Part shown: positions 37,369-43,695 of the stretch, one piece after another
Numbering within the stretch: position 1 is the first letter of the stretch
How the letters are laid out: the number at the start of each line of letters is the position of its first letter
Source: a virus
Strand: one strand, 5' to 3'
Length of the DNA: 43,695 bases
Virus record (IMG/VR): IMGVR_UViG_3300031825_000023
Location: 1-43,695 of that record
Made by a program: the position numbers and the translations under genes
The notes under the pieces: generated by a model
Database searches by the model: none
The model's input: the letters and a program-made list of their open reading frames with translations, nothing else
What the model was told of the DNA's origin: nothing

Positions 37369-37537
37369 TGCCGGCGCGGCGCAGCGTCGACAGGTGCCAG
37401 CCGCGCGTGCGCTGCGAGAGGTCGACGTCGGGCTTCGGAAACTTGCCGTCCTTGAGCCAGCGGCGCACCGTCTCGTCGCTCACGCCGCCGAGCATCGCCC
37501 GGAGGTCCCGGCGCCAGATGATTCGGTCTTCGCTCAT
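37340..37537 (-). CDS. AlpA/excisionase-like protein
   Basis: A 65-residue minus-strand protein: IIWRRDLRAMLGGVSDETVRRWLKDGKFPKPDVDLSQRTRGWHLSTLRRAGI. This is the AlpA/HTH_17-type winged-helix pattern of excisionases. It is the last gene of the leftward early operon and converges on int, so it would be made on induction and direct excision. ATGA overlap with the upstream gene. Confidence 0.85.
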   Translation of the reverse strand: MSEDRIIWRRDLRAMLGGVSDETVRRWLKDGKFPKPDVDLSQRTRGWHLSTLRRAGIKLRLPDPA

Positions 37538-38052
37538 CGCGCATCCCCTTCGCCCGTCTCCAGGGATTCGAGGTCGGGCGCACTCTCCCTGATGGCAGAT
37601 TCAGCCGAGGGGGGCGGTGGTAGCGGCATCCAGTGGGTGGGAGGTTCGCGAAGATAGCCCGAGCCGCCGAAGAACATCCAGTCGTCCTCGTACCAAGAAG
37701 CGGTGAAGATGTTCTTGTCAACCGGGCACCAGACCAGACGCGCTTTGTTGTCCTTCGGCGCCGTCTCAATCGGTCGCCATCGCGCCTCCACCTCAGCGGC
37801 CAGGCGGTCATAGTCGGCGAGGAGGGCGGTGATGGCTTGCGGGTTGCAGGCGGCGATGAGTTCGGCATTTGCACGGCTCTCCTCGCCACCAGTAAATGCG
37901 AGGGATCGGGTGTCGCTGCCATCTTCGACCAGCGCAATGACCTGATGCGTCGATCCGCCGAATCTATGCCCCGATGGCACAGGCTCGGCAGTCCACGGTC
38001 CCGGCGTCGGCCCTGCTGCGAGCGCCTTCCTGATTGCTTCATGGTCAGCCAT
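37534..38052 (-). CDS. Ea22/DUF551-like early protein
   Basis: A 172-residue protein with a strong GGAGGAGG site before ATG 38052. It starts with TPGPWTAEPV and NAELIAACNP (HTPGPW/Ea22-like). It ends with RWRPIETAPKDNKARLVWCPVDKNIFTASWYEDDWMFFGGSGYLREPPTHWMPLPPPP, the DUF551 pattern. Modular proteins of this kind fill the lambda b/ea region; function unknown. Confidence 0.82.
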   Translation of the reverse strand: MADHEAIRKALAAGPTPGPWTAEPVPSGHRFGGSTHQVIALVEDGSDTRSLAFTGGEESRANAELIAACNPQAITALLADYDRLAAEVEARWRPIETAPKDNKARLVWCPVDKNIFTASWYEDDWMFFGGSGYLREPPTHWMPLPPPPSAESAIRESAPDLESLETGEGDAR

Positions 38053-38320
38053 TCTTCACCTCCTCCAAAGCCAAAGCACGGATGCGGCGTGCAGCTTCTT
38101 CACACACAAGGCGCTCTTCCTCGGTAGGGCTTCCTCCGTCCGGCGGCACAAGGCACGCATTCAAAGCCACCTCTGCAGCCCTCTCCATAGCCCACTGGGC
38201 GCACTGGGCTCCGTAGATGCGCAATTGGTCGGCGGTGTAGACCTTTTCTGGCTCGCGTCCGGGCCGCAGGAGCCTGCCGGCAGAATGCGCCGGCAGTTCT
38301 GGCTCTCGTATGGTGCTCAT
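38045..38320 (-). CDS. hypothetical early protein (91 aa)
   Basis: A helical 91-residue protein (VYTADQLRIYGAQCAQWAMERAAEVALNACLVPPDGG...ERLVCEEAARRIRALALEEVKNG), of a kind common in early accessory blocks. ATG 38320 overlaps the upstream stop as ATGA. Confidence 0.72.
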   Translation of the reverse strand: MSTIREPELPAHSAGRLLRPGREPEKVYTADQLRIYGAQCAQWAMERAAEVALNACLVPPDGGSPTEEERLVCEEAARRIRALALEEVKNG

Positions 38321-39261
38321 GGCTTCCCGCCCTCCTGCGTAGAGGCGATGGCGGCATCAATGGCGGCGTCAGCAGCCGCAGCACTGTAGCCAGCACGGAT
38401 GCCGAACGGACGCCATGTCGCATCTCCGGTGTCCCGAAGCCACCGATACCGCTCCGCATCCTTTGCATCGCCGATGGCGGGGCGCTCGGTTGCCCACTCG
38501 ACCGCATCGCGCCAGATTTGCCATGCGGTCCGGTTACGCACGGCATGTCCGTTTGGTCCATCGTAGGCGCGGAATGCAGATCGAACTTCTGCCTCCGTCA
38601 TCCCTTCGGCCGCAGCGGAAACGTCATCACATGTTCCGCACGGCCCGATGCAAACCTCATCTTCGACGTGATCTTCGGCCGCAGCGGCGGTGCATCCGGG
38701 GCAATGCTCATCAGTGCAATCTGCCGTATGCAGTTCTGCGTGGTAGGCAGCGGCGGTGCTGTCGGCTTTCCCATGCATTGCATGAACTTCGGCTATGAGG
38801 TTTGCGAGGTCGCTGGGCTTGAACGCTATTTCTTCTCGCGAAATAAGACGACCGTACCGAAGGCCCAAACGAGAGGCGGTGTCATGATCTGACGGCAGCA
38901 CCTTGGCCTCGGTGCTGTCGGCCTTTGGCGCGAGATAGACGGGCGAGTAGGTGGCGCAATGCCGGCTCGATGGACATTGCGCGCCGAGAACGAACAACGT
39001 ATCGAGGGTGGCGCGGCCTTCATACTCTCCGCGCTGATCACGCAGCCAACCGATCGGCGCCGCTGGCGCTTCGGCCTCTGCTGGCTGTGGGGATGGGGAG
39101 GCAAGGGCGGCGCGATCAATGACGGCCTCCAAAATCATGTCCTCGTCGTCCGGGCGTACCGGGAGGGACATTCGCAGAAGGCCCTTACCGCACAAGCGGG
39201 CGAGGATCCTCCGAGCGCTGCCGACCAGATCATCCTCGGGTTGGGTGGGTTTGGTGGTCAT
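38317..39261 (-). CDS. Ea22-like modular protein with Cys clusters
   Basis: I start it at ATG 39261, giving 314 residues; the longer frame is unsupported. It has an N-terminal helical part, a His/Cys-rich region (HTADCTDEHCPGCTAAAAEDHVEDEVCIGPCGTCDD) that may bind metal, and a C-terminal KDAERYRWLRD motif typical of Ea22-like proteins. Overlaps with both neighbours are four bases. Function unknown. Confidence 0.75.
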   Translation of the reverse strand: MTTKPTQPEDDLVGSARRILARLCGKGLLRMSLPVRPDDEDMILEAVIDRAALASPSPQPAEAEAPAAPIGWLRDQRGEYEGRATLDTLFVLGAQCPSSRHCATYSPVYLAPKADSTEAKVLPSDHDTASRLGLRYGRLISREEIAFKPSDLANLIAEVHAMHGKADSTAAAYHAELHTADCTDEHCPGCTAAAAEDHVEDEVCIGPCGTCDDVSAAAEGMTEAEVRSAFRAYDGPNGHAVRNRTAWQIWRDAVEWATERPAIGDAKDAERYRWLRDTGDATWRPFGIRAGYSAAAADAAIDAAIASTQEGGKP

Positions 39262-39527
39262 GGGCGGTCCTTGTGCTCGGCACGCCACATGCGCACCCGA
39301 TTGATGAGGTAGCGTTGCGCCTCGAAACTGGGGTTGATTGCGTGCCACGGGCGATCTTCCAGAATGGCAAGAGCCTCGCAAGCAGACAGGCCGCCCCGCT
39401 GGGCAAGCCGATCGAGCGATTGGTAGTGATTGCGCTTGGCCTGCGCCTCGTGCGGCACGAGCATGGCAAAGGGGATTTCGCTCAGGAGAGTGCCGCCCAT
39501 GATGGGCATGACGGTGCGGTCAGCCAT
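39258..39527 (-). CDS. hypothetical early protein (89 aa)
   Basis: ATG 39527 starts inside the end of the upstream gene and gives 89 residues (MADRTVMPIMGGTLLSEIPFAMLVPHEAQAKRNHYQSLDRLAQRGGLSACEALAILEDRPWHAI). It resembles small phage proteins with a PHE-x-Q-x4-NH motif. No function known. Confidence 0.72.
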   Translation of the reverse strand: MADRTVMPIMGGTLLSEIPFAMLVPHEAQAKRNHYQSLDRLAQRGGLSACEALAILEDRPWHAINPSFEAQRYLINRVRMWRAEHKDRP

Positions 39528-40371
39528 GGTTCTGGTCCTCTGCTGTGATGCCGTGAGCCGCTTCGATGGCGCGGGCAAAGATGCGATGGTCATTGCTGGT
39601 GAAGCTGCCCATGCCGTGCCAAATCTTGTCGATCTGCTCACGGGTCAGCGGCTTCCGTGCCTCTGCTTGGGCTGCTGCGACGGGGCGCTTCTCATCACAG
39701 TGCGCACAGATGACATGCGTCTGATTCGGCCCAGTGAAGAACGGGCGCCAATCGTGCCCGCAACCATCGGCAACCGACTCCTGCCCCGCTGGGGCTGCGC
39801 TCGTGGCGAGGGCCTCTCCCCCTGTCGCCTGCGTGGGCTCGGGAGTGGCGAGGAACTGACGCGCTTCATTCAGCACATCGGACCAAGCGCTATCGACGTA
39901 GCAACGATGCTCGGGTGGGTTCTTCTGGTGATCGTCGTAGATGTCGAGCAACGCAGCTAACAGCGAATGTGCCGTTGCTGGCTTGCCATTGATGATGGGC
40001 GCTGGCGGGGGAGCGGGTGGGGTATACGCTGCAATGAAGTCGTCATCAGAAAGAAGGCCCATGATCGCGTCGGTGATGAGCGCTCGCTCGTTCTCGTTGG
40101 GCGTGTAGCAGCCATCTCGGCCGCCTTCATCTTCTCCAACCATCTCGTAGTCTTCTACGAAAGCATGAATCGAGGCTTCGATCTGCTTCCAGTCGCGCTC
40201 TACGCGCTGGGCGTCCTGCTCGGGCTGTGCCTGCTCGGAGAGGGCTGCGCGGACCTCATCGAGCGCAGCCGAATACTCGGCGTAGTCAGTGTCGCCCAAG
40301 TTGTTTCGCAGGAAGCGGTCGATCAGGTTATATGCCCGCTCCACATCGCGAGGATCGGTGTTGTGGGTCAT
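39520..40371 (-). CDS. modular early protein (283 aa)
   Basis: A mosaic 283-residue protein: a helical N-terminus, a Pro-rich middle (TPPAPPPAPIINGKPAT), and a C-terminal zinc-type HDWRPFFTGPNQTHVICAHCDEKRP followed by PLTREQIDKIWHGMG...HRIFARAIEAAHGI. The last element recurs in unrelated Burkholderia and other phage early proteins. Coupled by ATGA. Function unknown. Confidence 0.75.
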   Translation of the reverse strand: MTHNTDPRDVERAYNLIDRFLRNNLGDTDYAEYSAALDEVRAALSEQAQPEQDAQRVERDWKQIEASIHAFVEDYEMVGEDEGGRDGCYTPNENERALITDAIMGLLSDDDFIAAYTPPAPPPAPIINGKPATAHSLLAALLDIYDDHQKNPPEHRCYVDSAWSDVLNEARQFLATPEPTQATGGEALATSAAPAGQESVADGCGHDWRPFFTGPNQTHVICAHCDEKRPVAAAQAEARKPLTREQIDKIWHGMGSFTSNDHRIFARAIEAAHGITAEDQNHG

Positions 40372-40595
40372 TGATGGGGCTCCACATCATTTGCGGCTGC
40401 GATCAACGCCTCTCCGAGCTTGCGCATAAAGGCGGCGGGTAGGTCAAGGCGGATGTCCCCGAAGTACTCCTTCTCGGACGGCTCTGCGCACAGCAGCACG
40501 CATCCGTCAGGGAAATCGGGGGAAGGGAGCACCGTCAAGAAGTGACCATCCTTGTCGTCGAACACCTTGCGGTGGATCTCCAGCGAGTACGTCAT
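40368..40595 (-). CDS. hypothetical early protein (75 aa)
   Basis: A 75-residue protein; a strong GGAGGGG precedes ATG 40595. Beta-rich N-terminus (MTYSLEIHRKVFDDKDGHFLTVLPSPDFPDGCVLLCAEPS) and helical C-terminus. No family recognised. The roughly 80 bp upstream, to the next gene at 40679, hold no gene I can support. Confidence 0.72.
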   Translation of the reverse strand: MTYSLEIHRKVFDDKDGHFLTVLPSPDFPDGCVLLCAEPSEKEYFGDIRLDLPAAFMRKLGEALIAAANDVEPHQ

Positions 40596-40678
40596 GCTTG
40601 CCCCTCCTTGGCTTCCTTGAGAGCAGCGCGCTCTTGTCCTGCTGTGGTCATGTTTGCTTTCCTCTTGATCTAGGGTGG

Positions 40679-41524
40679 TCAGGCGGCGCGCGCGCTCAGA
40701 CCTCGCTCGGCGACGACGGTCACGCCCGGGTAAAGCTGGCCGGTCTTCTTGAAGGCGCGGGCCTGCTGGCCGAGGAATGTGGTGTTTGCGCTGATGGCCT
40801 CGATCGGCGCCTTACCCTCGGCGATCGCATGCACGAGCTGCACGAGGTTGTCGACCTGGGCGACGTAGGTCACGCGGCCGCTGATGCCGGCCACACGCGT
40901 CGGCGCATTGAAGATGGGGGTGACCGTCGTCACGGCGGCTTCCTGCGCAGTGGCGTCGGCTTCGGCCTGGGCGGTCTCGGCGGCGGTCGCCTGTGCGTGA
41001 GCCTGTTGCGAGAGTTCGTTCGCCTTGTCTTTGTCTCCGGCGGCGATCGCGGCCAGGGCGGCGTCGGCCAGGCGCTGCGCCTCGGCCTCGGCCTTGCGAG
41101 CATCCTCCTGCTTCTGGCGCTCGATCGCTGCGAGGCGCTCACGTTCGATGCGCGCCAGGCGTTCGGCTTCAGCGCGTGCTGCAGCGGCCTTGCGTTCCTG
41201 CTCGGCGGTGTATGTCAGCATCGACTTCTTCAGCACCGACTCGGCCTGTTCGAGAAAGGTCGCAGGACCCTTGAAAAGCGCATCGACTGCCTGCTTCGCC
41301 TTGAACAGTGGGTCAGTGATCGTCTTGCGCGTGTCCTCGACCTGCTTCTGCAGGGCTTTGATCTTCAGCAGGTCCTCGCCGGCCATGGTCAGGAGGTCAT
41401 CGCTGTCGATCACATACTCCTGTGCGCCGGTGAGCATGCGCTGCGCCTGCGTGCCGAACACGAGCGCTTGACTAGCGTCGTAGGGGATGGTCGCCTTCAC
41501 GGCTGGGGTTGCAACTTCAGACAT
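40679..41524 (-). CDS. coiled-coil recombination-region protein
   Basis: I use ATG 41524 (AAGG upstream), giving 281 residues. A long Ala/Glu/Arg coiled coil covers about residues 95-200 (RKAAAARAEAERLARIERERLAAIERQKQEDARK). A C-terminal beta part follows (GRVTYVAQVDNLVQLVHAIAEGKAPIEAI). DUF1351-type proteins with this layout sit next to phage exonuclease-annealing pairs. It lies directly downstream of the exonuclease gene. Confidence 0.75.
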   Translation of the reverse strand: MSEVATPAVKATIPYDASQALVFGTQAQRMLTGAQEYVIDSDDLLTMAGEDLLKIKALQKQVEDTRKTITDPLFKAKQAVDALFKGPATFLEQAESVLKKSMLTYTAEQERKAAAARAEAERLARIERERLAAIERQKQEDARKAEAEAQRLADAALAAIAAGDKDKANELSQQAHAQATAAETAQAEADATAQEAAVTTVTPIFNAPTRVAGISGRVTYVAQVDNLVQLVHAIAEGKAPIEAISANTTFLGQQARAFKKTGQLYPGVTVVAERGLSARAA

Positions 41525-41535
41525 GGCTCTACCTT

Positions 41536-42129
41536 TCAGTGGAATCGGGGAGTGACGGAGTGCCGCGAGCACCAGGTGCGCAGCGTGAGGAGGGAGGCGA
41601 ACACGTTCCAGTCGGTCGGGTCCGTGTACTCCTTGGCGGTGTAGGTGCCGTCCTCCTTGAGTTGGACAGCGACACGCATCAGCGACGCGCCGGCCAGCGG
41701 GTCATAGGCGCGGGCATAGGCAGCCAGCTGCGGGCCGACGCTGGCGTACAGGCTGGTGCTGGTCTTGATGTCGACGATGGCCTTGCGGCCGCGCACGCTG
41801 CCGGCGCGATCCAGCGTGCCGGCGTAGCGCAAGGTCTGGTGATAGACCTGCCGTTCGATCCACGTCCATTGCGCATCGTGCTCGCGGCTGAACTTTTTCC
41901 AAGCAGCGAGGTACGGTTGCAGTGCCGGATCGAGCGAATCAGCATCCAGGCGCCCGAAGTCATCCAGTTCGCATGCGTAGTGAACCGCTTTTCCGAACTG
42001 GCTGGCGCGCTCCAACAGATCGGGGTCGACCATGCTGAGGTCCGTGAGAGGCGCGAGCACCGAGGTCACACCCGGAACGGGAGCGCCGTTCCAGGTATAG
42101 CGATGCTCGACGGGATCGAAGGCAAGCAT
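41536..42129 (-). CDS. PD-(D/E)XK exonuclease of the RecB/Cas4 superfamily
   Basis: A 197-residue protein. Motifs in order: FGKAVHYACEL (motif I His), YAGTLDRAG (Asp), AIVDIKTS (D-x-K catalytic pair) and QLAAYARAY. This is the PDDEXK core of phage recombination exonucleases. It overlaps the upstream annealing-protein gene by one base and should resect DNA ends for strand annealing. Confidence 0.9.
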   Translation of the reverse strand: MLAFDPVEHRYTWNGAPVPGVTSVLAPLTDLSMVDPDLLERASQFGKAVHYACELDDFGRLDADSLDPALQPYLAAWKKFSREHDAQWTWIERQVYHQTLRYAGTLDRAGSVRGRKAIVDIKTSTSLYASVGPQLAAYARAYDPLAGASLMRVAVQLKEDGTYTAKEYTDPTDWNVFASLLTLRTWCSRHSVTPRFH

Positions 42130-43295
42130 CAGGAAGCCTTCGGCAGAGCGTCTTTCAGCGCGACGAAGCCATCCTTCGTCAGGCCGGAAAGATCGACAGG
42201 GAAGTCAGCCATTCCGGCGCTCGTGAGCAGATCCGCCATTGCGATGCCGTTGTTCTCGGCGCGCTTGAGGATCATCCTCTTCTCGCCGTCCGTGGCGAGC
42301 GCGGCGTTCGGCGAATGCTCTGCCTGCTGCGGCGCCGCCTCTTGCGATTCAGTAGCTGCTTGCGCTTCTGAGGCCTCGGCCGGCTCCTGCTTCGCCTTCG
42401 CGGTCGGCATCTTCACGGCTGGTTTGCCGGCAGATTCAGACCCACCGCCCTGTTCGGCCTTGTTCTCCATCACCGTCGCCCAGGTGGCCTCGCCGTCCTT
42501 GATCGCGCCATAGAGACCGCGCAGGTTCACCAGCTCGGTCGGCGAGCACGCGCCGATGTCGTGGCCGAGGTAATCGGCGAGCTGGCTGGCTTTCACGCCT
42601 AGGCCGTCGAATGCGTCGACGATGCGCTTGCGCTCAGCCGCAGGGTCGCGCGCGGCTTCATCCATGCGGACCGCCTTGATGATGTCTTCGGCTTCGTCGC
42701 ACAGGTCGCCGGGGACGATGCGCAGGCCCAGCGTCCGAATCGCCTTGGAGATCAGCGCCGCGCGCTTGTTGAGCAGGTCGTCATCGTTGGCCGGCACCGT
42801 ATAGACGTTCTTGCCGTAGCTGTTCTTGCGAACCGAGATGTAGCTGCCGTCATCGGCCGGTTTGTTGCGCTCGACCGTCTTGGAAACCTTCACGTCCAGC
42901 GGATAGGTGACGTTCGACTCAAGGTCAGTCACGCTGACGCGATGCACCTCCTTCTGCGCGTCCTCGAAGATCATGGTCGTCTCGATCAGCACGTTCGTCA
43001 TGCAGCGCAGCGCGACTTCGACGAAGCGAATGCCAAGACCTTCGACGCCTTGGCCGATGGGCTTGCGGTAGTAGGCGCTCTTGTTGTTCGCGAAGGTCGG
43101 CCGGCGGCATTCCTTCAGCAGGTCCTGGCGCACCTGATCCCAGTTGCGCGGGCGGTGCAGCGCGATCGTGTAGCGCGCTTCGACCATGGCCTTGGCTTGC
43201 GAAGCGACGGCGGTAGCCGCACTCTCGATGCCGAATTGCTGGAGAGCCGGGGGCGCGAAGGCGTTGCCGCCGGTGGTGGCGAGTTCGTTGCTCAT
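42129..43295 (-). CDS. probable RecT/Rad52-like single-strand annealing protein
   Basis: A 388-residue protein. The central domain (WDQVRQDLLKECRRPTFANNKSAYYRKPIGQGVEGLGIRFVEVALRCMTNVLIETTMIFED...NKRAALISKAIRTLGLRIVPGDLCDEAEDIIKAV) has the pattern of phage annealing recombinases. The C-terminus is acidic and linker-like. Pairing with a RecB-like exonuclease gene immediately downstream is typical of such proteins. It should promote replication-linked recombination and circularisation. Assignment to one of the annealing superfamilies is by context. Confidence 0.75.
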   Translation of the reverse strand: MSNELATTGGNAFAPPALQQFGIESAATAVASQAKAMVEARYTIALHRPRNWDQVRQDLLKECRRPTFANNKSAYYRKPIGQGVEGLGIRFVEVALRCMTNVLIETTMIFEDAQKEVHRVSVTDLESNVTYPLDVKVSKTVERNKPADDGSYISVRKNSYGKNVYTVPANDDDLLNKRAALISKAIRTLGLRIVPGDLCDEAEDIIKAVRMDEAARDPAAERKRIVDAFDGLGVKASQLADYLGHDIGACSPTELVNLRGLYGAIKDGEATWATVMENKAEQGGGSESAGKPAVKMPTAKAKQEPAEASEAQAATESQEAAPQQAEHSPNAALATDGEKRMILKRAENNGIAMADLLTSAGMADFPVDLSGLTKDGFVALKDALPKAS

Positions 43296-43302
43296 GTTGT
43301 GC

Positions 43303-43446
43303 TCAGGTGTTGAAGAAGAAGGTATTGAGAAGGTCGGCCAGCTCCGGGCCGCACCAGCCAGTGGCCGCGGCGACCGCGGTGAGGAAGATGGCGCCAGCCC
43401 ACATGCCGGCGTCTTCGATCCACGTGCAGGGGAATTCGTCGGTCAT
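43303..43446 (-). CDS. small hydrophobic early protein (47 aa)
   Basis: ATG 43446 overlaps the stop of the repeat-protein gene as ATGA. MTDEFPCTWIEDAGMWAGAIFLTAVAAATGWCGPELADLLNTFFFNT has one membrane-like segment (residues 15-31) and two Cys. It precedes the annealing-protein gene by 7 bp. Not recognised. Confidence 0.65.
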   Translation of the reverse strand: MTDEFPCTWIEDAGMWAGAIFLTAVAAATGWCGPELADLLNTFFFNT

Positions 43447-43695
43447 GACGGCTCCGCTTCGATGGGAATACCGTCTTCATTGAGCGAGTACCAGACATCG
43501 GGCTTGATGCCGTTCTCGCCCACCTTTGATGCGAAGACCTTGAAATCCTTGGACGGCCAAGGAGCGCGATAGACGAGGACGATCGCGCCGCCTGCGCTGG
43601 CCATCGCGCGAGAGTTGCCGCCAAACACCGCAGCAATGGCCCCTTCGCCCGTGGTGGCGGCGTTGGCCCAGTCGCCCGTGGTGGCGGCGTTGGCC
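43443..43695 (-). CDS. 9-residue-repeat protein, C-terminal part (runs off the right edge)
   Basis: Minus-strand reading enters at the right end as ANAATTGDW-ANAATTGEG, then leaves the repeat into a C-terminal domain, AIAAVFGGNSRAMASAGGAIVLVYRAPWPSKDFKVFASKVGENGIKPDVWYSLNEDGIPIEAEPS. The internal ATG at 43628 is not the real start: the frame continues in register into the gene at the left end. The GGN-SRA-A-GGAIVLVYR end resembles caps of other phage repeat proteins. The repeat part probably forms an elongated beta structure. Confidence 0.85.
   Translation of the reverse strand, partial: ANAATTGDWANAATTGEGAIAAVFGGNSRAMASAGGAIVLVYRAPWPSKDFKVFASKVGENGIKPDVWYSLNEDGIPIEAEPS
43648..43695. repeat. 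27-bp tandem repeat, right end
   Basis: Repeat cores start at 43648 and 43675, period 27. Overlapping the last four bases (GGCC) with the first four of the window keeps both the 27-bp period and the reading frame. Confidence 0.95.

Noticed and set aside
40594-40653. Short minus-strand frame starting MTTAGQERAAL
   Set aside because: It runs out of frame into the next gene and its continuation is not protein-like.
1-43695. CRISPR array, insertion sequence, rRNA
   Set aside because: The only regular array is the in-frame 27-bp coding repeat without spacers; no transposase or rRNA sequence was seen.

Overview
The window is essentially a whole temperate tailed-phage genome of about 43.7 kb, with high GC content, dense ATGA-coupled genes and few gaps. 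A contractile-tail (myovirus) morphology follows from a DUF3383-type sheath, a DUF3277-type tube, a puncturing spike and a gpJ-like baseplate. Gene families such as DUF1376, the HTPGPW proteins, LIC_12616-like neck and DUF2184 capsid, together with the GC-rich codon use, suggest a proteobacterial host, most likely Burkholderiales. That host call is an inference from family resemblance. The two window ends lie inside the same 27-bp tandem repeat. With a 4-bp overlap (GGCC) they join in frame into a single gene, so the natural molecule is circular or circularly permuted.

Layout. The immunity region (1.8-5.1 kb) holds an S24 repressor, a cro-like gene and repressor operators of the form TAGC-N4-GCTA: three between repressor and cro, two at a leftward promoter near 1.8 kb. 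Between the two operator clusters, behind the repressor and on its strand, sit four cargo genes: a secreted Cys-rich protein, a small HNH remnant, and a coupled pair of which one is DUF1828/DUF1829. This is the position of lambda rexAB. From the leftward promoter, one chain of coupled minus-strand genes runs off the left end, re-enters at the right end and continues to about 37.3 kb. It carries small unknown proteins, the repeat protein, a probable annealing recombinase, a RecB-like exonuclease, Ea22/DUF551-like proteins and an AlpA/Xis-like protein.

To the right of cro are a small minus-strand block with a double zinc-ribbon protein, a tR1-like terminator, and then the rightward early operon (6.5-11.9 kb): CII-like regulator, DUF1376 and DUF6475-like replication proteins, HNH, DUF4406, DUF1367, NinG and a Q-like zinc protein. 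A putative late promoter and an initiator-like tRNA follow. The late region (12.3-35.5 kb) encodes terminase, portal, protease/scaffold, capsid, neck, sheath, tube, frameshifted tail chaperone, tape measure, baseplate, fibre and lysis proteins, punctuated by hairpin terminators.

The attP region lies at 35.9-36.2 kb. It has five GTAGGYA arm repeats around a 23-bp core that reads exactly as the 3' end of a tRNA-Ser gene, just upstream of the tyrosine integrase. A LexA-box-like palindrome and a gene broken by a 7-bp duplication lie beside it. The strongest candidates for new biology are the rex-position cargo module, the phage initiator-like tRNA, the periodic repeat protein, and several translational or frameshift oddities.
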